Assembly: GCA_002104945.1 (NCBI GenBank)
Contig: MCFH01000046.1
Span: forward strand, 186,001-250,000
Length of the DNA: 64,000 bases
From: Piromyces finnis
Taxonomy: Eukaryota > Neocallimastigomycota > Neocallimastigomycetes > Neocallimastigales > Neocallimastigaceae
Direction: 5' to 3'
The position numbers were made by a program, and so were the translations under genes. Each line of letters opens with the position of its first letter. Position 1 is the stretch's first letter. Positions 1 through 16,500 of the stretch are shown piece after piece. The notes below the pieces were generated by a model. That model was not told the origin of the DNA, did no database searches, and saw only the letters and a list, made by a program, of their open reading frames with translations.

Positions 1-916
1 TGCAAATTCATTTAAATCATATTGTTAATATAAAAAGATTTTCAATATTAATTACTACTTAATTAAAAACCTACCCTGTGCTACTTTAAAAAATTCCTCT
101 CTTTCTTTTCTCTCTTCTTCTTGTCTTTTTCTTATGCCTTCTACTTCTTTTCTTCTTTTTTCAAGTGCAATTTTTGCACGTTCTTCTTTTGTTAAGAATT
201 TTGGCTTTATATTTTAAATCCAAAAATTTACATTTTTTTAATTTGAAATTTTAAATTATTAAAAAAGGGAATGAATATAATTTAATTTATCTCCATTAAA
301 TTTATTATTTATATATTGTTTTCTAAGTAATTATTTGAAAAAATACCTTTTCAAATGAAATGTTTTCTTGTTTTTTATTTAATAAATCTTCAATTGAAAT
401 TGGAACTTTTTTTGTTGATGTAATCACATCCTGATCGTTTTCTATTGAATCACTTATTATATTTTCGCCTTTCTTTTCTTTTTCTTTATACTTATTTTTT
501 AAATTATCTCTATCTCTGTCTCTGTCTCTATCTCTGTCTCTATCTCTGTTTCTATCTCTATCTCTATCTCTGTCTCTACCTCTTTCTCTATCTCTTCTAT
601 CTCTGTCTCTATCTCTTCTATCTCTATCTCTGTCTCTGTCTCTATCTCTGTCTCTATCTCTGTCTCTGTCTCTGTCTCTATCTCTTTCTCTATCTCTGTC
701 TCTATCTCTGTCTCTATCTCTGTCTCTGTCTCTGTCTCTGTCTCTATCTCTGTCTCTGTCTCTGTCTCTGTCTCTATCTCTATCCCTGTCTCTATCTCTT
801 CTATCTCTTTCTCTGTCTTTTTCTCTTCTTTCTTTGTTTTTATCTCTTACATCATCTTTAGAATTATTTAATTCTTGTTGTATATCATTATCGATTTCCA
901 TGCTCGAGCTATTCAT
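1..916 (-). CDS. PRP28: Pre-mRNA-splicing DEAD-box helicase Prp28/DDX23, N-terminal part (partial)
   Basis: Only the 5' end of the gene is in the window; the helicase core lies beyond base 1. Exon 1 runs from the ATG at 916 to about 347. It begins MNSSSMEIDN and is dominated by an Arg-Asp dipeptide tract, followed by a short PISIEDLLNKKQ segment that resembles the LEELLAKKK segment of DDX23. The donor GTATTT is at 346. A second exon, about 204 to 75, reads KPKFLTKEERAKIALEKRRK and continues with EVEGIRKRQEEERKE, which parallels the KPKFLSKAERE segment just before the DDX23 helicase domain; its donor is GTAGGT. In other eukaryotes Prp28/DDX23 drives the U1-to-U6 exchange at the 5' splice site in the nucleus, and its N-terminal Arg-rich region is a phosphorylation and interaction domain. 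The assignment rests on these two conserved segments, because no catalytic motif is visible. Confidence 0.75.
483..840 (-). repeat. Hexanucleotide-like coding repeat encoding an Arg-Asp tract
   Basis: On the plus strand this is an almost uninterrupted run of tatctc/tgtctc units. On the minus strand it encodes alternating Arg and Asp, with occasional Glu, Gly and Asn, in the N-terminal domain of the Prp28-like protein. Two nearly interchangeable hexamers alternate irregularly, which suggests growth by slippage. The opposite strand is also open but encodes only Leu/Tyr/Cys low complexity. Confidence 0.9.
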
Positions 917-1473
917 ATATTATTATTATAAAATATAATTACATATATATATTTATTAGCAAATTTATTATTTATTAAATTAAAACTAAAGTAACACTAT
1001 AAAATTATATTATTGTTATTTTTAATTATCTCTTTATATAATTCAAATAATTAATTAAATAAAAATCAAAATTTCATTTTATTCTTTTTTTCCTTAAAAA
1101 ATAAATAAATATATCTATAATATTAAAACTTATTACTTATTATACCTTTGCTCTTCTTTATTATTTGACATTTTATGTAATTCTAACTTTAAATTATCAA
1201 TTTATATTTAATAATTTTTATTAATCAAATACATTATACTTTCTAAATATCAGTTTTTTTTTCTATTATTATTAATAAAATAAAATATTATAAATTATGA
1301 TATATTTTAATTAACAAATATAGTCACGTGATTTATTATATTTTATAAGATTTTTTCAATTTATTTTATTTTTTAGACATTTTTAAAATATTTATTTTAA
1401 TTTAATTGGCATATAATTATTATATGCTATAATTATAAATAAATTATTAAAACAATAAAGTACAATATTAAAT
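917..1473. other. Intergenic: upstream of Prp28, downstream of the Pep7-like gene
   Basis: About 560 bases of AT-rich sequence between two minus-strand genes, with no convincing coding potential. It should contain the Prp28 promoter and the 3' flank of the Pep7-like gene. The only distinctive motif is the palindrome described in the next entry. Confidence 0.6.
1323..1331. promoter_or_regulatory. CACGTG E-box-type palindrome
   Basis: GTCACGTGA stands out in nearly GC-free sequence about 410 bp upstream of the Prp28 start codon. It matches the core bound by bHLH factors such as Cbf1, Pho4 and USF. A single occurrence is weak evidence for a functional site. Confidence 0.3.

Positions 1474-4338
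<2,865 letters not shown>

Positions 4339-4369
<31 letters not shown>
4339..4369 (-). promoter_or_regulatory. Poly(A) leader tract abutting the Pep7-like start codon
   Basis: In the sense of the gene there are 31 consecutive A residues directly before the ATG (T run at 4339-4369 on the plus strand). It may act as a nucleosome-depleting tract or an unstructured 5' leader. It could also be ordinary homopolymer drift in an AT-rich genome. Confidence 0.5.
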
Positions 4370-4372
<3 letters not shown>

Positions 4373-4613
4373 AATATTATTGCTACTAAATAATTTTTTT
4401 ATTAATTTTATTATATAATTATAAATAATAATAATAATAATATAAATAATACATGAGGAAAAAAAAAAAAAAGAATACTATTATTTAAAGTTTTTTTTTT
4501 ATTATTATTAGTTATTGATTAATTATAACTAATAATCTTTTATTATTGACAAATTTTTTAATAATTAAATTTTCTTTCCAATTACATTAATTTATATATA
4601 TAAATAAAATATT

Positions 4614-7600
4614 TTATATTTTAAATATTGATTTCGCTACATATTTTTTGCTTTTTGGAGAGATTAGTCCTTCATATTTAAGAGATGGGTTTAAATTTTT
4701 ATTAATATCACTAAAAATATATTGTAATATTTCTTTTAAATTTTCTTTTGATATTTTTGAACTGAGATGCGAAGAAGAAATATCATTTAATGGTATATTT
4801 GGTAAACACCATAATGGTAATATAGATTTTAAATAATTGCAGAATTTTTGAGGTCTTTGGTATTCATTTAAGGTTTTAGTCTGAGTCACAATTGATTCAT
4901 TTATATGAATATTATTAGTAATAAGTTCTTCAAAATCATTAATAGATCCAGAATAATTATACTCATCTGGTATGTTAGGTATCTTTCTAATTTCAATAGT
5001 ATTATTATCTATTACAAAAAAAGATTTACAATTAGTTTTTAAAAATGATTTTATAAATTTTTATTATTAACACTTACACTTATGAAACCATGCTTCATAG
5101 CCATTCAAGGTTATAAACGAATTTATAATTTTTTTAACGTTTTCGTTATCTGATCTTTCATAAATGAAAGTGTTTGATATAGCTATATTTTTTTGACTTT
5201 ATATATATATATATGTAATATATATATTTCATAAACTGTCAATTAATAGTTTATTTTACTTTATATATTAATATTCATTATATTATTTAATAACATTACT
5301 TTAACTCATAAAACATTGGTGGCATTTTTTCTTTTGTTGGTATTTTCATAGTTTTAAGAAGTTGTTGATATATCATCACCTCATTAATTCTACAATTTAA
5401 AAATATTTTAATATTAATTTAATTGACTTTTAAACCTTATATTAATTTACTACCTTTTCCAACTCCCTACTATTAGTTGTTTATCATCTTTTATGACCCA
5501 AAATTGATCATATTTATCATTATTTTCATTATATTCTATATTTTGTTCCTTTCCTGTATTGCTACTTAAAAACCCTATAATTCTGATGTTCTTTGAATAA
5601 ATTTTGTTTTTATTAAGTCTTACTTTATGATAATTATTCTTACATGATTTAATATCTACAAATTTTTCAGTAGTATAATCAATTGTTGATAAGTTTAATT
5701 TTCTTCGTTTAATACTCTGTTTTCTTTCTACTGTATCTTTTTCCAATACACTTGTATTGTTTTGCATTAATAAAAAATTGCTAATATCATTATCAATAAA
5801 TTTCTGATTTCGAATTTCATATGTCTTAATAGTACTACTATCTATATTTTGAAAGTTAGCAGTACAATTTGTTTTTTCTTTATTTATAAATGAGATTTTC
5901 TCTAATTGTTGATCTTTTATAATATTGTTAATATGTTTGTCAGCTTTGGAAAATGATGATATATCAGATGCTATGTTCAATTGTTCTATAGGTTCTACAT
6001 TAATAATAATATATATATTTATCAATAAATTGATTATTTATGTATTATTAAATCATAAAATTATGTTTATTTATTACTAAATATTAAGGGTATTTCCATA
6101 TTTAACTTAGGAGGAGGATAAATTTCATCTGTTAGTTTATCAATTAAATCTATTATTCTTTGCGGATAATGAAACATAATTTTCATCTTACTTGGTTCAA
6201 TATTTACTAATACGGAATAACAATTTTAATAAAATACAATAAGTATTAAATTTCTTAATTATAATTATAGTCTTTAAATAAACTATATAAAATATTATTA
6301 AATTTTAGAATATTTTTATTTTTATCCATACTATCAATGGTATTGGTTGGAAGTGTTATATCCAAAAATACAAAAGGATATTTTTTATTTCCAGAACTTT
6401 CAGTATTTGACAATTGAAATGACTTTTGCTTAATTAATTTCAATATTTCCTTAAAAGTTGGCATTAAAGAAAGTTGAATTGGTCTTTTATTTACATAAAA
6501 AAAAATTCTATCTGTTGAAGACCTCCAGTATTTTTCTGGGTCTAATAAATAATATGAAAAAAAATATACGTTTATAAAACTTATATTTAAATAATAATAT
6601 ATGTGCTTTTTAATAATTACCAACATTAGGTTTATATAAAATTGCATTAAATTCTATATTTTTGGAGAAATTATCATCTTCATTTATTAGTTTATTTTTT
6701 ATATTATTTTCATCTATACTTTCTTCTTCGGTATCATCACTCTCTTCATTATCAAATGAATAAGTTTTTTTTATGCTTTGTAATTGAGATGTTAAATCAC
6801 TGCCGAATAAATGTTTAATTGAATCCTAATTATATTTTAAAGATTTATAAATTCCATTATTATCTTTTTTTTTTTTTTTACAATCTAATAAATTTTACAA
6901 AAAAAATTACCATTGTTGAATTACATATTATTGAGTGCCATTCTACATTATTATTATTAAAAGTTGCATTTACTTTTCTTTTGCTAATTTTATTGCTTAT
7001 ATTGCCTGAATGTTTAAATGAAAATCTGATATTTGGATATATCAATGCATATGAGGTTAACATTTCTAAAATTGATTTTATTGTATTATTACTTTTCTTT
7101 AATGCTGCTTGCTTTCTTACTGGTGTATTATAAAATATTTTTATTATTTGAACTGTTGTTCCAATTGTAGTATTTGTTGGTGTTTCGCTATTTTCGAATA
7201 TATGATTGAAATTTTATTAAATTTCTTTATCTTATTATAATATTTTATTAAAATCAATTTTACCTTACAATATTTCCCATATGATCAAAATTATACATTT
7301 TCCCTATTATATCTTCTTTAGTTCTTGTTTCTATTGAAAATGATTGAGAAATTGTACAAATTGAATTTAAAGCTAAAAAAACATTTATATTTTTTTAAAA
7401 AAAAAAAAAAAAAAAAATTAATTAATTACATAAACTATATATATATTTATTTTAATACTTAAATAACATTAATTTTAACCTTCTCCTCTAAATCCATATG
7501 TTGTAAGTTTTGAAATATTATCAAATGAACCATCAGGCAATTTTGAAGTACAATGTCTATGACCAATAAATTGTCTATCATTTAATGGAATTCCTATACC

Positions 7601-7777
7601 ATTATCTTTGACTATTATTGAAGTAAATCCTCCTCCAACCAATTTACACTCTATGTTTGTTGCTTTTGCATCTATTGAATTTTCTACTAATTCTTTTACT
7701 ACAGAAGTTATTGAAGTAATTACTTGACCTGACGATATTATTCTAACAGTTTCTTTTGATAAATTTTTTATACTCAT
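4614..7777 (-). CDS. MLH2: MutL homologue, human PMS1 / yeast Mlh2 type
   Basis: Start ATG at 7777, C-terminal exon ending at 4614. Exon 1 carries the GHKL ATPase motifs: LSKETVRIISSGQVI, ELVENSIDAKAT (motif I), DNGIGIP (motif II) and TTYGFRGE. The last motif is split by an intron and restored as GFRGEALNSICTIS in the exon near 7385-7265. The next exon (about 7195-6910) has GTTVQIIKIFYNTPVRKQAA, the conserved MutL segment before the transducer domain. The exon near 6540-6255 encodes the transducer DRIFFYVNKRPIQ. The exon at 6025-5450 begins the C-terminal dimerisation domain (QFWVIKDDKQLIVGSWKR), and shorter exons follow. The resemblance to human PMS1 is strongest at the N-terminus. I saw no DQHAxxExxxE endonuclease motif, which agrees with the Mlh2 type rather than the yeast Pms1 / human PMS2 type. 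Mlh2-type proteins pair with Mlh1 as accessory mismatch-repair factors. Middle exons are approximate. Confidence 0.8.
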
Positions 7778-8234
7778 TTTTTTTTCTTAAAATATTAACT
7801 TTATTTTTTAATCTTAAAACCTTTTTAATTATATTATTTAAATACACATGATTTATATATAATCTATGTCTTATGATCATAAATTAATAAATATTTTAGA
7901 ATTAAAATTTTTAAAATTAAAATTTTATAATACTAAAAATTTCCCTTATTATTATATAATTACAAATCTTTAAATTATCCCTAGAAAAAAAAAAATAAAA
8001 AGAAGTCTGAAACAAGAGAATTATAAACAATTATTATATCAAAATAAAATTACATTTCTTCTATATATTTATATAAAATATTTTTCATATTTAAAAAAAA
8101 TCTTCATAATAAAAAATTTCTCGGAATAATTTTTATTTTAAATTTGTATTAATAAGAAATTAAATAAGCAATATAATAATTAATTTTTTAAAAATATAAA
8201 GAATTATGAATATATAATATTACAAAATTAATTA
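7778..8234. other. Divergent intergenic region between the MutL homologue and the dynein gene
   Basis: 457 bases separating two divergently transcribed genes, so it should hold both promoters. It is very AT-rich with short poly-A and poly-T runs. I could not identify a specific regulatory motif. Confidence 0.6.
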
Positions 8235-10559
8235 ATGGATTCAAATAATAAACAAAATCCTCGGGTAAGTATTAAATAGAAATAGAAATAATATAATAAC
8301 TTTCATATTAAAAATTATATTTTAAATATTAAATTATTTTAGAATTTACTATATTTGGGGAAAAGAGGTATATATTCAACATGGGATAAAAATCAATCGG
8401 TTTCAGTTAATGAAAATGAAAGCACAATTAATTCTGCAATTAAAAGAAGCAGAACAGCTATGAAAAGAAAAACCATTGATGAATGTAAATTAAATATAGT
8501 CATATATATATATTTGTTAATTTGAATATTGAATGAATGCTAAACCTAAAATATCACTTTTAATTTATAGACAATAAAAATGATATTTTAAGTCCTTATC
8601 ATGAAAAACGTAAGAAATATTTATAATAATTAATTATTTCAATATATTACTATTATAATTAATATAATTATTCCTAATTCATAAATATAAATGGTTAATA
8701 TATATTATATATTTAAAATTGTAGAAATACTACAACCCATAAATATGTCTAATTCAAAGGACAAAGAAGGATATATGACACCAAGTTCAATTGCTAATAA
8801 CAGTAGCTTTAATAATGGAATATTTCAAAAAAGTATAAAATCAAAAAAAAAAGATAAAGAATTATTTAGGACAACATTAGTGAAAATTATAATGTAAATA
8901 ATACCAAATAGTATAGTGTTTTTTATATATATTTTTTTTTTATAACTCACTTATTAATTTATTAAAATAATAATAAAGGCAATGTCAAGATTCAAACGAT
9001 ATTCAAAATGTCCAACAAAATTTAGAAAAAAATCTTGGAAGATCAATATCTAATCATGAAAAAGATATTATGGTATTCTATACTATAAAAATAAATATAT
9101 ATATTTTTAATTAAATAAACTAATTTTTTTTTTATTTAAATGAAATATTATCCAAAAAGCAAAGATATTATTATTATATTACAAATGGAATTGATACATA
9201 TAACGTCGCGGATATGGATAATGAATGGCTATTACATGTTTTAGATTATATACCGATGAAATATAAACTTAATTGCAAAGAAAAATTGATAGAATTAGCA
9301 AATGAAATGAGAAAAGATTATAATATGAGCATCAAAAGAGCAATTGGTAACAAATTATTATTTATATATTTCCTTATATAATAAAAATAAATTAATTATT
9401 TAAAATATATTTTTAATATAGTTGATTTTGTATTAAAGGATCCACATGATAAAGAACAAGATATTCCGGAAGAATCAAATAATCCTGAAAGTTTTGTTAA
9501 GTTAGTAATAAATATATTTTTTCACTAATAACCTAAATATTAACTATATAATTAATTATATTTTTAAAAGTATAAGACAATCAACAAAAACATGGAAAAC
9601 ATTTTATGATAATGCTAATGATGTAATAAAAAAAGACCCAATTGTCAATAATTCAATTATATCGGAGATTTTAAATATATTTAGCGAAAATAAAAAAATT
9701 AGATTTTTTAACCTTGATTCAATAATACAAAAACAAAATATATTCGAATTAAAAACTTTCAAATCACAAACAATTCAAAACTTTGAGAAAACTCATGACT
9801 ATATAATGAATAAGTAAAAATCAATATTTATATTATACATAAATCAATTTGTTAATTTAAATTTATTAAAATAATTTTATGATTATAATAATATACAAAT
9901 TACAGTTGGTATCCATTCATTTTAACCTTATTTTATAAAAATAACAATGGATATACATTAATTTCATCAGACAAATCAGAATCATTTTTTAGAACAATAT
10001 CTCTTATAATGGTTGATCAATTAAGATATATCGTCAATAAATCATTAGAAGATTTTGTACTATTATTTGAATGTGATAGAAATAAATTAGTTAAAAGAAT
10101 ACCAAATGCTGTACCGCCATTATTTATTATTAAGTTATTATTAGACGATAATAAAATTATATTTGAACCATCTTTAGATGATATCTTTTCAACAATTACT
10201 TCATTATTTAATCAAATAATTATATCTGCAGATAATATACCATTAATTGAAACACAATTATTTAGAAATGGAAATTCAAACTCATTTAATACAAATAAAA
10301 TAAATGAATATTTACAAGTTAAATCAGAAAATAATTTAAAAGTTGATTTTGAACAAACATACCCAGAAATTGTTGAAAGTAATAGAACAAAACTAAATGA
10401 ATACTTAGCAAAATTATTGAAAGAACCAGAGGAGTACTTAAAAGAATTTAATGAACATATAGATTTAATAAATAAAAATGAAGAAACATATGTTGATGAA
10501 TTCTTAGCACAAGAGCATTCTCATGAAGAACTAATGAAAGTAAATTAATTACCAATAAA

Positions 10560-10595
<36 letters not shown>

Positions 10596-13500
10596 TAAAA
10601 TTATTAAAATATAATAAACTTTAATAGAAAATTATATAATAACTTAATATTTTTGTATTAACAATTATTAGGAAGTTATGAAATATCATGATTTAGCAAA
10701 TATAAAAATAAATTCAGCATATCCATATGTTATACGATTTCCTCTAATTGAACTTGAATGTGATGAGTTGTTAAAAGATTTAACTGCAAGAGCATTAAAT
10801 TTATCTAATAAGATCTTACAATTTATGAGTGAAGAAAATAGAAAATTAAATCAAGAGTACAGTAAAAATATTTATATATAATTATATATATAATTTTTAA
10901 TAAATAGTTTATATTAATTTTAATTTTTAAAACATAGAATATGTAATGAATATGAAGAAATATCTAGGAAGTTAGTTATTATACCCAATAATGTTGAAGA
11001 AATGGTATTATTACAAAACTTTTTGGATAATGTAAAAAACATTCAAATTAGAGAATTGGATGAAAAAATAGATGAAGCAAAGGAAAGGTAAATTTATAAT
11101 TAGTCTATATATAAGTAAGAAATATCATAGATTAATAATATTAATATTTAAATAATATACATTAGATTAAACTTTATGATTACATATTCTGAATTAACAA
11201 AAGAGGACTATGATCTTAATACTGAATTATATTCATGGCCATCAAAAATATTACCAATTATGGATGAATGTGTTAATATTGTTGAAAATGCTAGAGAAAT
11301 AAATAAAGATGACCTAAATTCAAGAAGAGAAAAATTAACCGTCGAATTAGATGGCTATAACAAGCAACTTGAAGAATATATTACTTTTGGTGATTTCAAT
11401 GAAATATTTAAATATTTGAGAACAGCTCAAAAATTAAAAAGTAGAATAGATAACATTGAAGAAAGAATAAAAATCTTTAATAAAGAAGAAAATTTGTTTG
11501 GTTGGGAAGTAACAGAATTTCCATTATTAGATGAAACTAAAGATGGATTAAGTCCATATCTATTATTATATCAAACATCAGTAGACTTCCAAAAAAAATA
11601 TACTGCATGGATGACTGGTAGTTATTTACAAATAAATGCAGAATCTGTCGAAAAAGATGTAACTAATATATGGAGAAATATATTTAAATTACACATTTCA
11701 TTTGCTAATAATCCAGCTCCATTTGAACTAGCATCTATATCAAAAGAACAAATTGAAAGATTTAAAGTACACTTACCAATGATCAGTATAATGTGTAATC
11801 CTGGTTTTAAAGATAGACATTATAAGGATATTTCACAAATTATTGGAACAAGATTCCAACCGGACGAAACAACTACTCTTAGTTCTGTGTTAGAAAGGAA
11901 TTTAACTCCATACACAGTTGAACTTGAAAAAATTAGTTCCATGGCTTCTAAAGAATATTCATTTGAAAAGGTATTACAAAAAATGTACTCTGAATGGAAA
12001 GATATTGAATTTAGCATGATTATGTATAGAGATACTGGAGTTGAAATCCTAACAGGAATAGATCCAATACAAACGTTATTAGATGATCATATTGTAAAAA
12101 CTCAAGCAATGTTAAGTTCTCCATTTATTAAAGCACTTGGTAGTGAAGTTCAAGAATGGTGTGATCAATTAAGAAATATTCAGGATGTATTAGATCAATG
12201 GTTAACAGTACAAGCTGTTTGGCTATATCTTGAACCTATCTTCGGTTCTGAAGATATTATGAATCAAATGCCTGAAGAAGGTCAAAAGTTTTTCAATGTT
12301 GATAAAATATTTAGAGAAATAATGAAACATGCAAATATGGATAAGCATGTATTAAAAGTATGCGAAATGCCAGATCTCTTAGCTAAATTGACTAACTGTA
12401 ACACTGAACTTGAATTAGTACAAAAAGGATTAAATCAATATCTTGAAATTAAAAGATTATATTTCCCAAGATTCTTCTTCCTTTCTAATGATGAAATGTT
12501 GGAAATTTTATCTGAAACTCGTGATCCATTAAGAGTTCAACCACATTTAAAAAAATGTTTTGAAGGTATTAATGAATTAGAATTCCAAGAAGATTTAGAT
12601 ATTACAGGAATGCTTAGTGCACAAAAAGAATATATTAAATTTACGGAACCTGTCTCAGTTGTTGCAGCTAATGGTGCTGTTGAAAGATGGTTATTAAATA
12701 TTGAACATATTATGAAAAAAAGTATGAGAAATGTTACAAAAGAAGCTGTTGAAGCATATAGTGAATCACCAAGGGAAAAATGGGTTTTAGAATGGCCAGG
12801 TCAAGTTGTTTTATGCGTATCACAAATATATTGGACATTAGATGTTGAAAATGCAATAAAAGAAAATGGAAAGGATTCATTAAAAAAATTTTCTGAACTT
12901 AGTACGAAGAATTTAGAAAAAATTGTAGAATTAGTTAGAGGTAATTTGCCAAAACTTTCAAGAATTACATTAGAAGCCTTAGTAGTAGTAAGTAATAATA
13001 TAACTATAATTATAAATTAAGTATTTAGGATCTAATAATTACTTCATTTATCAATATTTTTATTAGATTGATGTACATGCAAGAGATGTTGTAGATCAAT
13101 TAATCCAACATAATCTTGAAAGTATATATGATTTTGAATGGTTAAGTCAGTTAAGATATTATTTTGATAAGCAAGAAGGTGTTATTGTAAAAATGATTAA
13201 CTCTGTTCAAATGTATGGATATGAATATTTAGGAAACACGGGAAGACTAGTTATTACACCATTAACAGACAGATGTTATAGAACTCTTCTAGGTGCATTA
13301 CAATTAAATCTTGGTGGTGCACCAGAAGGTCCAGCAGGAACTGGTAAAACAGAATCTACAAAAGATTTAGCAAAAGCATTAGCAATGTTTTGTGTAGTAT
13401 ATAATTGTTCTGATGGTTTGGATTATATTGCCATGGGTAAATTCTTTAAAGGTTTAGCAGCAGGTGGTGCATGGTCGTGTTTTGATGAATTTAATAGAAT

Positions 13501-16500
13501 AGATTTAGAAGTATTGTCTGTTGTTGCTCAACAAATATTAACTATTCAGAGTGCAAAAGGAGCAAGACTTGAATCATTTACATTTGAAGGAACAGAATTA
13601 AATCTTAATCCAAATTGCCAAGTATTCATTACAATGAATCCAGGTTATGCAGGAAGAAGTGAGCTTCCAGATAACCTTAAGTCTCTATTTAGACCAGTAG
13701 CTATGATGGTTCCAGATTATACATTAATTGCAGAAATATCCCTTTATTCATTTGGATTTGTTGATGCTAGAAAACTTGCTGTAAAAATTACAGCTACTTA
13801 TCGTTTATGTTCTGAGCAATTGTCTTCTCAAGATCATTATGATTATGGTATGAGAGCTGTAAAATCTGTGCTTTCAGCTGCAGGTGCTCTAAAACTTAAA
13901 TATCCTGAAGAAGATGAAAATGTTTTAGTACTAAGATCAATTATTGATGTAAATATTCCAAAGTTTTTGTCACACGATATTCCACTATTTAAAGGTATCA
14001 CAGCCGATCTATTCCCAGGAATTGTATTACCAACACCAGATTATAAAGAAATTAATATTTCAATTAATAGAATTTGCGATAATTTAAATTTACAATTAAC
14101 ATCAGAATTCTTGGAAAAAATATTACAAATATATGAAATGATGATGGTCAGACATGGATTTATGCTTGTAGGAGAAACATTCTCTGGTAAAACTTCTGCA
14201 TATCGAGTATTACAGCAAGCGCTTTGTGATATGGCTTCAAGAAATTTAGATAAGATGGTTCAAGTTAAAATTATTAATCCTAAATCAATTACTATGGGCC
14301 AATTATATGGACAGTTTGATGCAGTTTCTCATGAATGGTCAGATGGTGTATTAGCTAATGCTTTCCGTGATTTTGCTTCTTCTGTATCACCAGATAGAAA
14401 ATGGATTGTATTCGATGGACCTGTTGATGCTATTTGGATTGAAAACATGAATACAGTATTAGATGATAATAAAAAATTATGCTTAATGAGTGGAGAAATT
14501 ATTCAAATGTCTTCTACAATGAGTTTAATTTTTGAGGTAAGAGACTTGGCTGTAGCTTCACCTGCAACTGTTAGTAGATGTGGTATGATTTATATGGAAC
14601 CTGAATCTCTTGGTTGGAGACCAATTGCTAAGTCATGGTTAAAAAGTGATTTTATTATAGATAGTGAAAGAGCAATTATAAACGGCTTGTTAGAATGGTT
14701 AATTGACTCAATATTTTTATTTAAACGTGAACATGTTAAAGAATATGTAGAAACATCAAATATTAATTTAGTAGTTTCACTTCTTAATATTTTGGAATGT
14801 CTTATAATTGATAAAAATGATAAAACTGATAATAGTGAAACTTCAGAAACATGGATTCAGTGCGCATTCATATTTTCTTTGATTTGGTCTCTTGGCATTA
14901 CAGCTGATGAACAAAGCAAAATAAAATTCGATAAATTTTTCAGAAATTTAGCTTTTGGAAAGGCTTCAAAAGGAAACAAATTAAACTTGCCAATACCAGA
15001 AGAAGGATTAATATACGATTATAAGTTTGATTCAAATGGAGATGGCCAATGGATTTTATGGACTGACACAATACCTTCAGATTTTCAAATTAACGCAAAA
15101 GCAAAGTATAATGATATTTTGGTTCCAACAATTGATACAGAAAGATATTCATTTATTATTAAATTGTTAATTGAAAATAATAAAAGACTATTAATTGTTG
15201 GACCTACAGGTACTGGTAAGAGTATGTATATTAAAGATGTATTAATGAATAAAATTTCATCTGAAGTATATATGCCAATATTTATGGCATTTTCTGCTCA
15301 AACGTCTGCAATGCAAACCCAAGAAATTATTGAATCAAAATTAGATAAAATTAAAAAAGGAGTAATTGGATCACCTGCTGGAAAGAAATGTATCTTTTTT
15401 GTTGATGATTTGAATATGCCGGCAAGAGAAGAATATGGTGCACAACCACCAATTGAATTATTAAGACAATATATGGATTTCGGAGGTTGGTATAATACTA
15501 AAGATAGTTCATGGCTAACACTTCAAGATATTCAATTTATTACTGCAATGGGACCACCAGGTGGTGGCAGAAATCCAATTACTTCAAGATTATTAAGACA
15601 CTTTAATATTATTTCAATTTCTTCGTTTTCTAATGAAACACTTAAAAAAATATTCCTAACCATCTTAAAATGGCATTTTACAACAAAAAATTTCTCTAAA
15701 GAAGTATCTGAGTTAGCTGAAACAATTATTGATGCAACAACAAATATTTATAGAAAAGCAATGGATCATTTACTGTAATATACAAAAATAAATAATTATT
15801 TCATATATTTATCATATTTAAATTTTTTAATATTTTATTATATTATTTTATTATATTAGGCCAACACCCATGAAATCTCATTATACATTTAATTTAAGAG
15901 ATTTTGCTAGAGTAATTCAAGGAATATTGTTAAGTCAAAAGGAAATAATGACGGAAAGCTCAAAAATGGTAAGGTTATGGTTCCATGAAGTATATCGTGT
16001 TTATTTTGATCGCTTAATTGATGATAAAGATAGGAGATGGTTATTTGAAACCCTGAAAACATCAGTTAAAGATGATTTTGGATTGGACTTTGTGTCAACA
16101 TTTAAATTCTATGATAAGAATAATATTAATCAAGTTACGGAGGATGACATAAGAAGTTTAATTTATGGTACTTATATGACACAGAAGACACAGACGCCAT
16201 TTTATGATGAAATAAAAAATTTAAATGAATTATCGGAATTAATTGGAACATATTTAGATGAATATAATTCATTTAGCAAAAAGCCTTTAGATTTAGTTAT
16301 GTTTAGATTTGCTATTGAACATTTAGCACATATTAACAGAATTTTCTTACAGCCTCAAGGAAATATTTTGCTTCTTGGTGTTGGTGGTAGTGGTCGTCAA
16401 AGTTTAACTCGTTTAGCTAGCTACATTTTTGATTTTGATATTTATCAAGTAGAAATTACAAAAAATTATAATACTCAAGCTTGGCATGATGATATTAAGA

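Noticed and set aside
445-861. Leu/Tyr/Cys-rich ORF on the plus strand
   Set aside because: It is the antisense of the Arg-Asp coding repeat in the Prp28-like gene.
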